NCBI GenBank assembly: GCA_013373625.1
Contig: JABXHM010000070.1
Span: 62,001-126,000 of the forward strand
Length of the DNA: 64,000 bases
Direction: 5' to 3'
Origin: Alteromonadaceae bacterium
GTDB taxonomy: Bacteria; Pseudomonadota; Gammaproteobacteria; Enterobacterales; Alteromonadaceae
Part shown: in pieces, positions 1 to 8,794 of the stretch
How positions within the stretch are numbered: the stretch's first letter is position 1
How the letters are laid out: each line of letters begins with the position of its first letter
Translations under genes and position numbers: made by a program
The notes under the pieces: generated by a model
The model's input: only the letters and a program-made list of their open reading frames with translations
Databases searched by the model: none
What the model was told of the DNA's origin: nothing

Positions 1-2
1 TG

Positions 3-104
3 GTACAGTTGGTGAAAAATAGCTTTATGGGGTCTTTTTTGCCCGCTGAAGAGAAAAACAAGTGGTTGCGCTGTATAGATAGCATTGTTAGCGATGCCCG
101 TTGA
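3..104 (+). CDS. Adenosine deaminase family protein, C-terminal end (partial)
   Basis: An open frame enters from the left edge and ends at TGA 102-104. The last 33 residues read VQLVKNSFMGSFLPAEEKNK and continue to SDAR. The pattern L-x-K-N-S-F, then S-F-L-P, E-E-K and a short final helix is typical of the C-terminus of adenosine deaminases. These cytosolic enzymes convert (deoxy)adenosine to (deoxy)inosine. The catalytic part lies outside the window, so the family call rests on the tail and on the purine genes next to it. A second, exported deaminase is at 5467-6897. Confidence 0.5.
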   Translation, partial: VQLVKNSFMGSFLPAEEKNKWLRCIDSIVSDAR

Positions 105-144
105 GCCAGCTAAACAACGTCGTTAAACAGGACTGCTCAAAGAG

Positions 145-183
145 TAAAGCCCCCACATGTGAAACATGCCGGGGGCTTTATTG
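145..183. terminator. Bidirectional intrinsic terminator
   Basis: AAAGCCCCC (146-154) pairs with GGGGGCTTT (171-179), with A and T runs on the two flanks. It lies between the convergent deaminase tail and the nucleoside permease gene and can serve both strands. Confidence 0.7.
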
Positions 184-199
184 TGATTAAAAACGTCGT

Positions 200-1300
200 T
201 TACTGATGAGGCAGCGCCTCTTGGTATTCTGTCCAGTTAAGGACAATCTCATCTACTACTTTACTACCAACTTTATACGCAGCTTCCAATGCCGGACGCA
301 TGCCAGCATAACCAGCGCCAGAGCTTTCTGCTTTAAGGTTTTCTGCTGCGGTCAGACTAGCAGGTTGCATGGTAAAGTTGCTGGCGGTGCGCAGCACTAA
401 AAAGCGCTCTTTATCGACCAGTCCGGCATTGTCCAGAAATACCATTGACTGATAGCTACCGGTATCTTCCATGCCCGAGGTCATGAAGTTGCCTTTACCG
501 TTGGTCCAGTAAGATGTCCAGTCGTTAGCCCAGTCATTCAATAACTTCCCGTGCCAAAAGGTTGAGGCAGACAGGTGGTCGCCGCGTAATACAGTGGGGG
601 GCTGTTGAGCCGCTGGCATTTCAGTATATTTACTGCGTAATGCCTGCATGGCGTCGGTGTCCATCAGTGTCATATCTTTGGTCAGGGCATAGGCCCAATC
701 AACCAGTTGGGTATTGAGTTGGAATGCCTCACCGTTAGTGGCGACAACCTCTTCATCAGATTCAGGGTAGGGCGCGTGAGCAAATAACGGAAAGTAACCG
801 GTTTTCCAGTCGTTGGGGACTTCTCGTGCATCGATTTGGTGGGCAAGATCGCCGTCTACCAGATAATCGGCCCAGATAGCCGAGCCAATAGAGCCATCCT
901 GAGGGTCAATACCGGCAATACCCGCGACCAGCCAGTAGGCCTTGGTCAAGTCAAAGCGTGGGTCCAAGCCCAGGGCCATGAAGGCAGACGATGCACGGGA
1001 TATGCCCATGCCGGTTACCATGCCTAAAACACCTTTTTCAGGATTGTAATAGATGTCATGAAAACCGTGGGGGAATTCAAATTTTTCAGTCAGGCCGTAG
1101 CGCTCCCGCCAAAACTGAAATTCCCCGGGTTTATCACCGGTGTCTTCGCCAATTTCAAACATTGCAACTACCACCGCTTTAATTGGCAATACTTTTTCTG
1201 TGCTGTTGGCGGGTGAATCGGGCGAACTTGCGGGTGTTTCTTTGGCTGGTTGGCAAGCGCTAAGGGCTAATACGCCCAGTAATATTATCAATAATTTCAT
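200..1300 (-). CDS. Purine nucleoside permease (NUP) family lipoprotein
   Basis: 366 residues. The N-terminus is a lipoprotein signal (MKLLIILLGVLALSAC, lipobox LSAC), followed by a Ser/Pro-rich linker. The body matches the NUP family (PF06516): VVVAMFEIGEDTGDKPGEFQ, a GMVTGMGISRASSAFMALGLDP segment, AGIAGIDP and TSGMEDTGSY. The family resembles nucleoside-phosphorylase folds and is linked to purine nucleoside handling; fungal members are described as nucleoside permeases. Here it is predicted to be a lipid-anchored envelope protein that binds or processes nucleosides. GAGGA sits 7 nt before the ATG. It follows the TonB receptor on the same strand, but a strong terminator separates them, so it may depend on readthrough or a promoter inside the receptor 3' end. 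Confidence 0.82.
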   Translation of the reverse strand: MKLLIILLGVLALSACQPAKETPASSPDSPANSTEKVLPIKAVVVAMFEIGEDTGDKPGEFQFWRERYGLTEKFEFPHGFHDIYYNPEKGVLGMVTGMGISRASSAFMALGLDPRFDLTKAYWLVAGIAGIDPQDGSIGSAIWADYLVDGDLAHQIDAREVPNDWKTGYFPLFAHAPYPESDEEVVATNGEAFQLNTQLVDWAYALTKDMTLMDTDAMQALRSKYTEMPAAQQPPTVLRGDHLSASTFWHGKLLNDWANDWTSYWTNGKGNFMTSGMEDTGSYQSMVFLDNAGLVDKERFLVLRTASNFTMQPASLTAAENLKAESSGAGYAGMRPALEAAYKVGSKVVDEIVLNWTEYQEALPHQ

Positions 1301-1316
1301 TGTAGTGTCCTCAATA

Positions 1317-1347
1317 TAAAAACGGCATGCCTGAGCATGCCGTTTTT
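1317..1347. terminator. Intrinsic terminator after the TonB receptor gene
   Basis: AAAACGGCATGC (1319-1330), loop CTGA, GCATGCCGTTTT (1335-1346): a 12-bp perfect stem with T runs on both strands. It ends the leftward TonB receptor transcript just before the NUP gene. Confidence 0.8.
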
Positions 1348-1361
1348 CAGTTTGTTAGTGC

Positions 1362-3803
1362 TTAGAACTTGTAAGAGAACTTCACGTTAAAGTGACGTGG
1401 TAGTTCAGGTAACACGATTTGGCTACCAAACAAATCCGGGAAGTTAGCACGGAAGTAACGCTCGTCAGTCAGGTTTTTCACTGTCAGGTTAACCCCGAAG
1501 TTTTCATCCTGATAAGATAGACCCGCATTTACCAAAGTGTAGGCTGGCAGGGTAACTGCACCAGAGAAGCCTGACGATACCGAGTCAACATCAATGATAC
1601 TCATGCTGGCGGCATAGCCGTTCTGGAAGTCATAAGTACCCGTCAGCGTGTAGATATTCTCCGGCATACCAGCTTTCAGGCCTTTCGAATTAGTAGTGCC
1701 CGGGCCAACCAGGTTTAAGCCAACGACGTTGCCGCCGAAAATAACTGATGGGTCGACCAACCCTGTTAGATCATCGGCGCCAAGGAAGCCAAACTGATTG
1801 CCATTTTCTAAGGCAGTCAGGTTAACCACTTCGACATTAGAGTAACCGGCTGACAGTACCAGATTTTCGTTCACTACCCAACGCAGTTCAAATTCCAGGC
1901 CTTCGTTGTTGGTGGTGTTATTGGTCACGGTATTCTGTGTGTTGTAGTCAGTACGTTCCTGCTCGAAGATAGACAGAGCAAAATACAGAGACTCATCGAG
2001 AAACGACCCTTTTACCCCGTATTCCATTAGTTCTGACGTATCAAACGCACCACTGCCGTCAGGGTTATCTAACTGACCGATATTGATTTCAGCCCCCTGA
2101 CCAGCAACCAGCGTGGCTTGTTCAGCGATAGTAATGTAAGGGATCAGGCCAATGGGTGTGGTGTATGAAATACTGGTATTCCATGACACCCCGTCAACTG
2201 TCTCTTCCAAGGTAATTGGCGCTGTACTTCCCTCTACAATTCGTTCTGCCGGTAGTTTGAGATCTTCACGAGAGGTGCTTTCGATATCGATAGTATCGTA
2301 ACGGACACCCAGTACGATATTCAGGCCCCAATCCCAGGTTAAGTCAGTCATGGCTGCAAAACCAAGATCCAGATAGTTACCAACGTCGTAATTATCGTAG
2401 TTCATGCCAGAGCGGGTAGACAGTAAACGACGGTCCAGTGCACTGGAAGGCATTGTCAGATCACGACGGTTAAAGTATTCGTGCGTAAAGTCGTCGCCGT
2501 GCAGGAAGTCTGTGTAACGGATTGAGGGAGATACCTGGAATTGTGCAAACAATGAGTCCAATTCGACTTCGGTTGCAAATACAACCTTGTCTTCAACAAC
2601 CCAGCTATCGTGGAATTGAGAGAAACCATAGGCGTTTTCGTTGATGTTGTCATAGGCATCATAGAACAACTGGTTTTTGATTTCCCAGTCACCCGCATAA
2701 TAAATAACATCAAAGTACAGGGTAGTGGCTTTGTTGCCTAGCTGATCATCAGGCGCAACCAGTGTCTGGTTCCCCTTGAGTTTTGCCGTACCCGGGTTTT
2801 CCAGCGCCATCAACGGATCGAAGAAATCTTCGGTAACTGATGATAGTGGTACTGCCGGGGTAAATATAAACGGGTTTAACTGACCCTGAACAACATTGTA
2901 CTCTTCATGAGAAATTGAGCCATCGCCATTAGCATCGATATTTTTTGCAGTACCAGTTACGTAATTACCATTATCAACCAAATCCTGGGTTAAACGGTTC
3001 CAACCTGCAACCTGATTACCCTGATAGTTGTGATACATACCACCAAACTCAACGCGCAGGTTATCGCTTAGATCAATGTTGAATGATGCCTGAATAATAG
3101 ACTGGTCTGTGTCGGTGTTGTCGTAATAACTGCCTGAGTTTTCAATTTCACCGTAGACGTAATAACCCATGTCCTTACCGCCAACCTTGGCCGGACCGCC
3201 AACTTCAGCAGTAATTATGCTTTTATCCCAGGTGCCATGCGTATAAGACATAGCGCCGGTTGGTGTATCAAGATACTGACCAGATGATGCACGGGCAGAC
3301 TTAGGGTTAAAGTTAAGGTATCCACCGATTTTAGATGGGCCGTAAATGGGTGATGCCGGACCACGAACAATATCGATACGGCTTGATGCGCCGATAGGCG
3401 TCGGGTAGTTGCCTGGGTTATCCAGGCGCTTCATACCACGGAAATAGGCTTCACCAGGATTACCCCGAATATCAAGTGAACCAGCTACGCCGAAGAATGA
3501 CTGAGTAAACGTACCTGGCGCAAACGCAACCAGTTCATCGATATCAGAAACGTTAAACCGTTCCATTTGCTCAGAGCTAATGGTTGATGCTGAGCGGGGA
3601 GTTTCCAGAATAGATTTACCAAAACCAAATACTGCTTCTACATCCTGGCCAGGTAAGCTACCTAATGAACCTTTGACTTCAATTTTTTCAATTTCTGCAT
3701 CGGTAGGTTCTTCCTGAGCCAGTGACGCGCCGGGGGCCAACATCATTAATCCGGTAGTGACAGCCAACGCCAGCGGCGTCACACTAAATTTAGTTGTTTT
3801 CAT
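1362..3803 (-). CDS. TonB-dependent outer-membrane receptor
   Basis: An ATG at 3815 is possible, but ATG 3803 is preferred because GAGGA lies just before it. That leaves 813 residues starting MKTTKFSVTPLALAVTTGLM with a signal peptide cleaved near SLAQ. A TonB-box-like IEKIEVKG follows at about residue 40. The plug has RGPASPIYGPSKIGGYLNF, and the beta barrel ends in the aromatic FNVKFSYKF. The receptor would import a ligand too large or scarce for porins, using TonB energy. Neighbours (NUP lipoprotein, exported adenosine deaminase, xanthine-type permease) suggest a nucleoside, nucleotide or purine ligand; this is inference. A RutR-like palindrome lies about 85 bp upstream of the start. Confidence 0.88.
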   Translation of the reverse strand: MKTTKFSVTPLALAVTTGLMMLAPGASLAQEEPTDAEIEKIEVKGSLGSLPGQDVEAVFGFGKSILETPRSASTISSEQMERFNVSDIDELVAFAPGTFTQSFFGVAGSLDIRGNPGEAYFRGMKRLDNPGNYPTPIGASSRIDIVRGPASPIYGPSKIGGYLNFNPKSARASSGQYLDTPTGAMSYTHGTWDKSIITAEVGGPAKVGGKDMGYYVYGEIENSGSYYDNTDTDQSIIQASFNIDLSDNLRVEFGGMYHNYQGNQVAGWNRLTQDLVDNGNYVTGTAKNIDANGDGSISHEEYNVVQGQLNPFIFTPAVPLSSVTEDFFDPLMALENPGTAKLKGNQTLVAPDDQLGNKATTLYFDVIYYAGDWEIKNQLFYDAYDNINENAYGFSQFHDSWVVEDKVVFATEVELDSLFAQFQVSPSIRYTDFLHGDDFTHEYFNRRDLTMPSSALDRRLLSTRSGMNYDNYDVGNYLDLGFAAMTDLTWDWGLNIVLGVRYDTIDIESTSREDLKLPAERIVEGSTAPITLEETVDGVSWNTSISYTTPIGLIPYITIAEQATLVAGQGAEINIGQLDNPDGSGAFDTSELMEYGVKGSFLDESLYFALSIFEQERTDYNTQNTVTNNTTNNEGLEFELRWVVNENLVLSAGYSNVEVVNLTALENGNQFGFLGADDLTGLVDPSVIFGGNVVGLNLVGPGTTNSKGLKAGMPENIYTLTGTYDFQNGYAASMSIIDVDSVSSGFSGAVTLPAYTLVNAGLSYQDENFGVNLTVKNLTDERYFRANFPDLFGSQIVLPELPRHFNVKFSYKF

Positions 3804-3887
3804 GGTGTTCCTCATATTCTGGATTTGTAAGTGTTATATGAATTCTTGCTATGCAGACACTTTCTTTGCAGGTTTAGTGCCAAATTC

Positions 3888-3903
3888 CTGTCCACATGGT
3901 CAG
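3888..3903. promoter_or_regulatory. RutR-like operator upstream of the TonB receptor
   Basis: CTGTCCACATGGTCAG is an imperfect palindrome (CTGnCCAnnTGGnCAG) that differs at one base from the exact copy at 6943-6958. The known RutR (TetR family) consensus in E. coli is TTGACCAnnTGGTCAA. It lies in the 3804-4092 gap, where I see no gene. Confidence 0.5.
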
Positions 3904-4092
3904 GAATAATATTAAATATAAGTGCTTGAAAATTAACGATTAAAATATTTTCTGAATTTGCTTTAAGGTTATTAAAATGTTAATTGGGGAAAGGCGAACC
4001 TTTCTTTGCACCATCGCAGTGACTCTAACTTTGGCCTTGCACCAAGAGAGTAATGAGACTTCACTGCTTTGGTTAATCACGAAGCGCATTCA

Positions 4093-5457
4093 CTAGATCT
4101 TGTCAGGCGTTTGTGCTGTTTGCCGGGTGGGGGGCGTGGTGTCTGGCAACAACACCGTTAAAACAATAGCGGTTATACCTGCAGTGGTAACAGGTGACAT
4201 GAATATATTGCCAATCCAGCCTGGCAGTTGAGTAAGCACATTTTCAACCAGCATAACGCCCAGACCCATACCCAGCGAACAGGCGGTGATCAGGCTATTA
4301 CGCTGATTGAGTGGCTCACTGGTAAGAATTTTTACACCACCTACTGCCACCATGGCGAACATGACCAGTGTGGCACCGCCTAAGACTGGTTTGGGAATGG
4401 CTTGCAGTACTGCACCAATAAAGGGAAATATCCCCAGTACAACAAACACGGCGGCCACAAAAAAGCCCACTTTACGACTTGCTATACCCGTCATTTGAAT
4501 TACACCGTTATTTTGCCCAAAAGTGGTGTTTGGAAATGTACATAGTACGGCAGCTATGAGCGAATTCAGCCCATCACCAAGAATACCAGCCCGAATGCGT
4601 TTGAGGTATTTGTCGCCTTTAATAGGCAATTGACAGAACAAACTGTTGGCGGTGAGGTCGCCAGCGGTTTCGATAGCGGTAAAAAAGTAAATAAGGGCGA
4701 TAGGTAAAAACAGAGACCAGTCGAAATTAAAACCGTATTTAAAGGGATGTGGAAAACTGAAGTAAGGTAATGAAGATAGCGTTGAAAAGTCGGTCATGCC
4801 AGCGAAATAAGCGATAACCGTACCGACGGTCATGCCAATAAAAATAGCCGAAAGACGCAACCAACGATTACGATGTGAATTAAAGATTATAATGATCAGC
4901 AGGACACCCAGTCCCAGGTTCAAATTAGCCACATCGCCAAAACTCTCGCTATTGAACCCTCCGGCCAAATCGGTCATGCCCACTTTAATCAGAGATATAC
5001 CAATAGCGATAATAACAACCCCTGTCGTGATGGGGGTAATGATGCGTTTAATCTGCTGAATAAACTGACTCAGAATGATTTCGACAAAAGCCCCCAAAAA
5101 ACAAACACCAAACATCATTGCCAGAATGTCATCGTTTGAACCGCCCCGCGACTTAATGGTCGTTCCAACCAGCAGCAGTGCGCTGATAAACGCAAAGCTG
5201 GTGCCCTGAATGGCAACAAGGCCACTGCCAACCGGGCCGAAGCCCCGGGTTTGTATAAACGTACCAATACCGGTAACCAGTAACGCCATGCTCACCAGAT
5301 AGGGCACCTCGGCCTGCAGCCCAAGCGCCGAGGCAATAATCAGGGTGGGGGTGACCACACCAATAAAACTGGCCAGCACATGCTGCACGGCAGCGGTGAG
5401 GCTAACCATAAAGCCAGGTTTATCGTCCAGAGCATAGAGTATTTGATGTTGTGACAT
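4093..5457 (-). CDS. Xanthine/uracil permease family (NCS2) transporter
   Basis: 454 residues, mostly hydrophobic, with about 12-14 membrane segments. It has NCS2 (nucleobase-ascorbate transporter) motifs: AIQGTSFAFISALL in TM3, the carboxylate motif ETAGDLTANS in TM8, and FPNTTFGQNNGVIQMTG in TM10. This matches the XanP/XanQ-UraA type of proton-coupled nucleobase importer in the inner membrane. Xanthine, hypoxanthine or urate are likely substrates, but residues alone do not fix which. It starts 9 bp after the periplasmic adenosine deaminase gene, so the two form an operon: the deaminase could supply inosine or hypoxanthine outside while the permease brings the base in. Confidence 0.9.
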   Translation of the reverse strand: MSQHQILYALDDKPGFMVSLTAAVQHVLASFIGVVTPTLIIASALGLQAEVPYLVSMALLVTGIGTFIQTRGFGPVGSGLVAIQGTSFAFISALLLVGTTIKSRGGSNDDILAMMFGVCFLGAFVEIILSQFIQQIKRIITPITTGVVIIAIGISLIKVGMTDLAGGFNSESFGDVANLNLGLGVLLIIIIFNSHRNRWLRLSAIFIGMTVGTVIAYFAGMTDFSTLSSLPYFSFPHPFKYGFNFDWSLFLPIALIYFFTAIETAGDLTANSLFCQLPIKGDKYLKRIRAGILGDGLNSLIAAVLCTFPNTTFGQNNGVIQMTGIASRKVGFFVAAVFVVLGIFPFIGAVLQAIPKPVLGGATLVMFAMVAVGGVKILTSEPLNQRNSLITACSLGMGLGVMLVENVLTQLPGWIGNIFMSPVTTAGITAIVLTVLLPDTTPPTRQTAQTPDKI

Positions 5458-5466
5458 GCATTATCC

Positions 5467-6897
5467 TTAATGACACAAGTCAGGTTGATAGTGACAAATA
5501 AACTGACGTTTGGCAGGCATTTGATCCGGCACAGTGACACCTTTCCTGAGAATGGAACGGGTAAATTCAGTCAAACGCTGCTGATAAGTGTCTAGGGCTT
5601 TTTGCTTGTCGCTGGCAGACAGAAAACTGTGTTTAAGCGAGTTTTCGCCAAGGCTGATTAATTCCTGCCAGGACAGGTTAAACTCGTTAACTGCCACGTA
5701 ATACTCGTCGGTCATGGTACTGTCCCACATGCCCCGATCATCGGTTGACAGCGCCACCGGTATATCGGTTCTGAGGTATTCCCCGAACGGATGGTTACGG
5801 TAGTCTTCGGTGTATTCCAGCAGTTGATTGCTAATCAGATTAATTTCAATGAGATAGGGTCCATGGCGCATGAGTAACAAGGTATCCGGATCCGTAATCG
5901 TGTTCAAACCGTGACCGATTCGCTGTGCACCGAGTAACAAGGTGTCACGCACATGACGGTTGGGCTCATCCACTTCTCCGGCATGAATTGACAGGGGGAT
6001 AGCGGGGTACTGATTACGTAACTCGCGTAACACCGGCAAAAAGCGTAACGGATAACCTTTGTCATTATCTTCGCGTCCGGCAAAGTTAATGCCGACATAA
6101 CTATCCCGGTGCTTGTCGATAAAGCCATAAACCCAGCGCAGATCATCTTCTGCTGACGGCGCAAAACGTAAAATGGTGTACTGGAATTTTACTGTCACGC
6201 CAGTGGCCCTGGCCTCGTCAGAGTCAAGCATCGTGGTAAGAATATCCAACGCTTCTTCTGGCGTGTAGCGGCTGCCGTCAGCTTTTAGTTTACCGCGCAC
6301 ACCCACCTGGGTTTCCAGGTATTGCAGCCCCTCTTCACCGAAAGCCTGCATGTTTTTTAATAAAATATACGCTGTTACCTGCGGATTGGCGGGTAACTCG
6401 TTGAGTCGGCTCCAGTGTGCTTCAAAAAATTCATTGCGCCCTTCATGGTCTTTATCGAGACGAATACTGTTTAAAAAGCCTTGTTTTTCTTCAGGTGACA
6501 GCGCCTCCATTTTTTTGTATTCGCCCTGCTGGCATTGACTAAGTTTGTTATAGGTTGACGCCTGAATTGTTTTAAATAGTAATAACTGGCGCCCTGCGCC
6601 GTATTCGTTGGCACCGTAGCCCAGACACTGATTGATTTTTACTTTAGTGTAATACTGATAGCCGCCGTTACGTGTTTGATCTGTGGCAATGTCATACCAC
6701 CATTCACTGTAACCGGCACCGGATAGGTGATTATGTAAATCGCCGCCTTTGGGTAATGTCCACAAAAAGGCGTACATTTGGGTCTCAGAGGCGGATTGTT
6801 TAAAGTTGCGAAACCACTGCTCCATATCGTCGGCCTTGGCGATTTGTACCATTACACTCATTACGCCGGCCACGACCCAACCTGATAACCGTTTCAT
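5467..6897 (-). CDS. Periplasmic adenosine deaminase family protein
   Basis: 476 residues. A signal peptide (MKRLSGWVVAGVMSVMVQIAKA) is followed by a full metallo-deaminase domain. Visible active-site residues are His55 and His57 (DLHNHLSGA), His305 and Glu308 (SIHAGE), His329 (RIGHG), and Asp386-Asp387 (ALSTDDRG). It should hydrolyse adenosine or deoxyadenosine to inosine or deoxyinosine outside the inner membrane. It is longer than cytosolic Add (about 330 aa); the extra N-terminal part resembles exported ADGF-like deaminases. It is the first gene of an operon with the permease, under a RutR-type palindrome 46-61 bp upstream of the start. Confidence 0.88.
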   Translation of the reverse strand: MKRLSGWVVAGVMSVMVQIAKADDMEQWFRNFKQSASETQMYAFLWTLPKGGDLHNHLSGAGYSEWWYDIATDQTRNGGYQYYTKVKINQCLGYGANEYGAGRQLLLFKTIQASTYNKLSQCQQGEYKKMEALSPEEKQGFLNSIRLDKDHEGRNEFFEAHWSRLNELPANPQVTAYILLKNMQAFGEEGLQYLETQVGVRGKLKADGSRYTPEEALDILTTMLDSDEARATGVTVKFQYTILRFAPSAEDDLRWVYGFIDKHRDSYVGINFAGREDNDKGYPLRFLPVLRELRNQYPAIPLSIHAGEVDEPNRHVRDTLLLGAQRIGHGLNTITDPDTLLLMRHGPYLIEINLISNQLLEYTEDYRNHPFGEYLRTDIPVALSTDDRGMWDSTMTDEYYVAVNEFNLSWQELISLGENSLKHSFLSASDKQKALDTYQQRLTEFTRSILRKGVTVPDQMPAKRQFICHYQPDLCH

Positions 6898-6942
6898 ATT
6901 GTTCCTGATGTTAGCAAAATATTATGCTTAACAAGCAATATT

Positions 6943-6958
6943 CTGACCATTTGGTCAG
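6943..6958. promoter_or_regulatory. RutR-type palindromic operator upstream of the deaminase-permease operon
   Basis: CTGACCATTTGGTCAG is a perfect palindrome around two central bases and contains the full core TGACCAnnTGGTCA of the E. coli RutR site. A near copy lies before the TonB receptor at 3888-3903. No TetR-family gene is in the window, so the protein would be encoded elsewhere. The rest of the gap (6959-7119) shows no gene. Confidence 0.6.
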
Positions 6959-7119
6959 TATCGTGTTGCTGAGCTTAACTGTATGAAATTTATAGATATA
7001 AATTATAGTGTAGAGAGCCGCTAAGCCATATTTTGAGATGCTTGCACCAGGCTGATGCAATCAGGGGTGGGTTTTATACATGCTGGTGAAAGGTGAGCAA
7101 AAGAATGGGGCAAGGCAGT

Positions 7120-7145
7120 CGTTGCCGCCTCAGAGGCGGGCAACG
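7120..7145. terminator. Hairpin after the purine-catabolic operon
   Basis: CGTTGCCGCCT (7120-7130) pairs with AGGCGGGCAACG (7134-7145) with one bulged base. It lies just past the cupin stop codon on the leftward strand. No clean U run follows, so termination is only probable. Confidence 0.45.
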
Positions 7146-7163
7146 AATAAAAGGATTAGGTGT

Positions 7164-7529
7164 TTAGTAAGGAAACCCGTCGGGTAGGGTAACAAAGATA
7201 GAGTGGCGCACTTCGTTATACATTGCGCGGCTGCAGTGACCTTCGCCTTCGGTATCTTCCAGCAGCAGTACATCGCCAGCCCCAAATACATGGCGCTCAC
7301 CATTAGACACCGTAAACTCGGCACGACCTTTTAAAATGAACAACAACTGGCGGGCAGGCGCAGGGTGCCACTTAAAGTCGTAATCAGCAGGCGTTTCACG
7401 AAAAATGATCGAACCGGCGGGAACTTTCTCTGATAACAGGCCAATAGGGCCACCATCTTTCAAAGGAATATCGGCTTCGCCAAAATGACTTTTTCCATCT
7501 GCATCATTGTAAATTCGAGGTATTTTCAC
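7164..7529 (-). CDS. Small single-domain cupin protein
   Basis: 121 residues forming one cupin barrel: HPAPARQLLFILKGRAEFTV is the first half with its glycine turn, FGAGDVLLLEDTEGEGHCS the second, with the metal-binding-type His and Glu. It is the last gene of the six-gene purine operon, 29 bp after the allantoate amidohydrolase gene. The known ureidoglycine aminohydrolase is a bicupin of about 260 residues, so this half-size protein cannot be named that from sequence. Its place next to enzymes that make and use ureidoglycine suggests a role with an unstable ureido intermediate or as a sensor. Function unknown. Confidence 0.75.
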   Translation of the reverse strand: MKIPRIYNDADGKSHFGEADIPLKDGGPIGLLSEKVPAGSIIFRETPADYDFKWHPAPARQLLFILKGRAEFTVSNGERHVFGAGDVLLLEDTEGEGHCSRAMYNEVRHSIFVTLPDGFPY

Positions 7530-7558
7530 GTTAATAATCCTTCTGGTTGGAAAATCGC

Positions 7559-8794
7559 CTAATTGTCAGGCGAGAATGCTTGTAAAAATTGGTAAATCAC
7601 CTGCAAACTGGCGTTCACATCCCCAGGTGTCACTGACTCTCCAGGATGATGGCTGATGCCACCTTTGCAGCGCACAAATAACATGCTGACCGGACAAAGC
7701 GCATCCATGGCCATGGCGTCATGCCCTGCGCCAGAGGGCAGGCTCACTTTTCTGAAACCGCTCAGTTCAATAGCCTGACCGAGCGTTTGTGATAAATAAT
7801 GGTCGCACTGTACGGCGTTGGCATGATGGGTCATTTGCCAATTCACATCGACGTGTCGGCGCTCGGCGATGTCGCGAAACACTTCTTCAATAAGTTGTAA
7901 GGCGGCATCCCGTTTGTGATCATGCTCGCTGCGGATATCCAGCGAAAAATCAACCTTGCCGGCAATCACATTCACTGCATTGGGGCGCACATCAAAGCGA
8001 CCTACCGTGGCGACAATGCCAAACTGACTGGCGATAGATTCTACTGCCAGCACCATTTCGCTACTGGCCGCTACTGCATCCTGGCGCATTGCCATAGGTA
8101 CCGTCCCTGCGTGACCGGCCATGCCATTTACCTGCACATTGAGGCGTTTGGCCCCGGCAATGGCAGTTACCAGGCCGACGGGCAAGTTTTCATCTTCGAG
8201 CACCGGCCCTTGCTCGATATGTACTTCAAGGTAACCTGCTACATCTTCAGGGTTTAACTTAGCGTCGTTAATGCGGTCGAAGGACAGACCAAATTCGCTC
8301 AGGGCATCCGGCAGCGACACGTTGTTTTCATCACGCAGTAAACGCCAGTCCTCATTCCAGCGGCCAGTCAGTGCCCGGCTACCTAACAGTGTAGAGCCAA
8401 AGCGGGTGCCTTCTTCGTCACCAAAGCCGACAATATCAATATGAAAAGGAAAACAAATACCATTTTCGGCACAATAATGAATCACAGCGAGAGGCGCGAT
8501 TACGCCTAACATACCGTCATATTTTCCGCCATTGGGGACTGTATCCAGATGACTACCGAGTACCAGTGACTTAGCCTGTGGGTTGCTGCTGTAGTAGCGC
8601 CCCCATTGGTTGCCAGCGGCATCCTGCCATACAGACATATCGGCCTGCTGCATCCATTTAGCCACGATGTTATTAGCCTGGCGGTGTTGCGCGGTTAAGT
8701 AACGCCGGTCAACGATTCCCGGCGTTTGACTAATAACACCTAACTGGTCGCAACGTGACATAACCTGATCAGCCAGGCTGGCAAAATCTATCAT
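7559..8794 (-). CDS. hpxK: Allantoate amidohydrolase (HpxK/AllC type)
   Basis: 411 residues of the M20 metallopeptidase family, carbamoylase/allantoate amidohydrolase branch. Metal and catalytic residues are visible: GSHLDTVPNGGKYDG (His82, Asp84, Asp93), GDEEGTRF (Glu127-Glu128), HIEQGPVLE, the lid motif GMAGHAGTVPM, and GAGHDAMAM near the C-terminus. The enzyme turns allantoate into ureidoglycine, CO2 and ammonia in the cytosol. beta-Ureidopropionase and N-carbamoyl amino acid hydrolases share these motifs. The allantoate call rests on the next gene, an HpxJ/PucG-like aminotransferase that uses ureidoglycine. The ATG overlaps the stop of that gene by 4 bp (8791-8794), implying translational coupling. 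Confidence 0.85.
   Translation of the reverse strand: MIDFASLADQVMSRCDQLGVISQTPGIVDRRYLTAQHRQANNIVAKWMQQADMSVWQDAAGNQWGRYYSSNPQAKSLVLGSHLDTVPNGGKYDGMLGVIAPLAVIHYCAENGICFPFHIDIVGFGDEEGTRFGSTLLGSRALTGRWNEDWRLLRDENNVSLPDALSEFGLSFDRINDAKLNPEDVAGYLEVHIEQGPVLEDENLPVGLVTAIAGAKRLNVQVNGMAGHAGTVPMAMRQDAVAASSEMVLAVESIASQFGIVATVGRFDVRPNAVNVIAGKVDFSLDIRSEHDHKRDAALQLIEEVFRDIAERRHVDVNWQMTHHANAVQCDHYLSQTLGQAIELSGFRKVSLPSGAGHDAMAMDALCPVSMLFVRCKGGISHHPGESVTPGDVNASLQVIYQFLQAFSPDN

Noticed and set aside
3804-3815. Upstream ATG of the TonB receptor (MRNT...) as the start
   Set aside because: The sequence between the two ATGs itself contains the GAGGA ribosome site for the second one.
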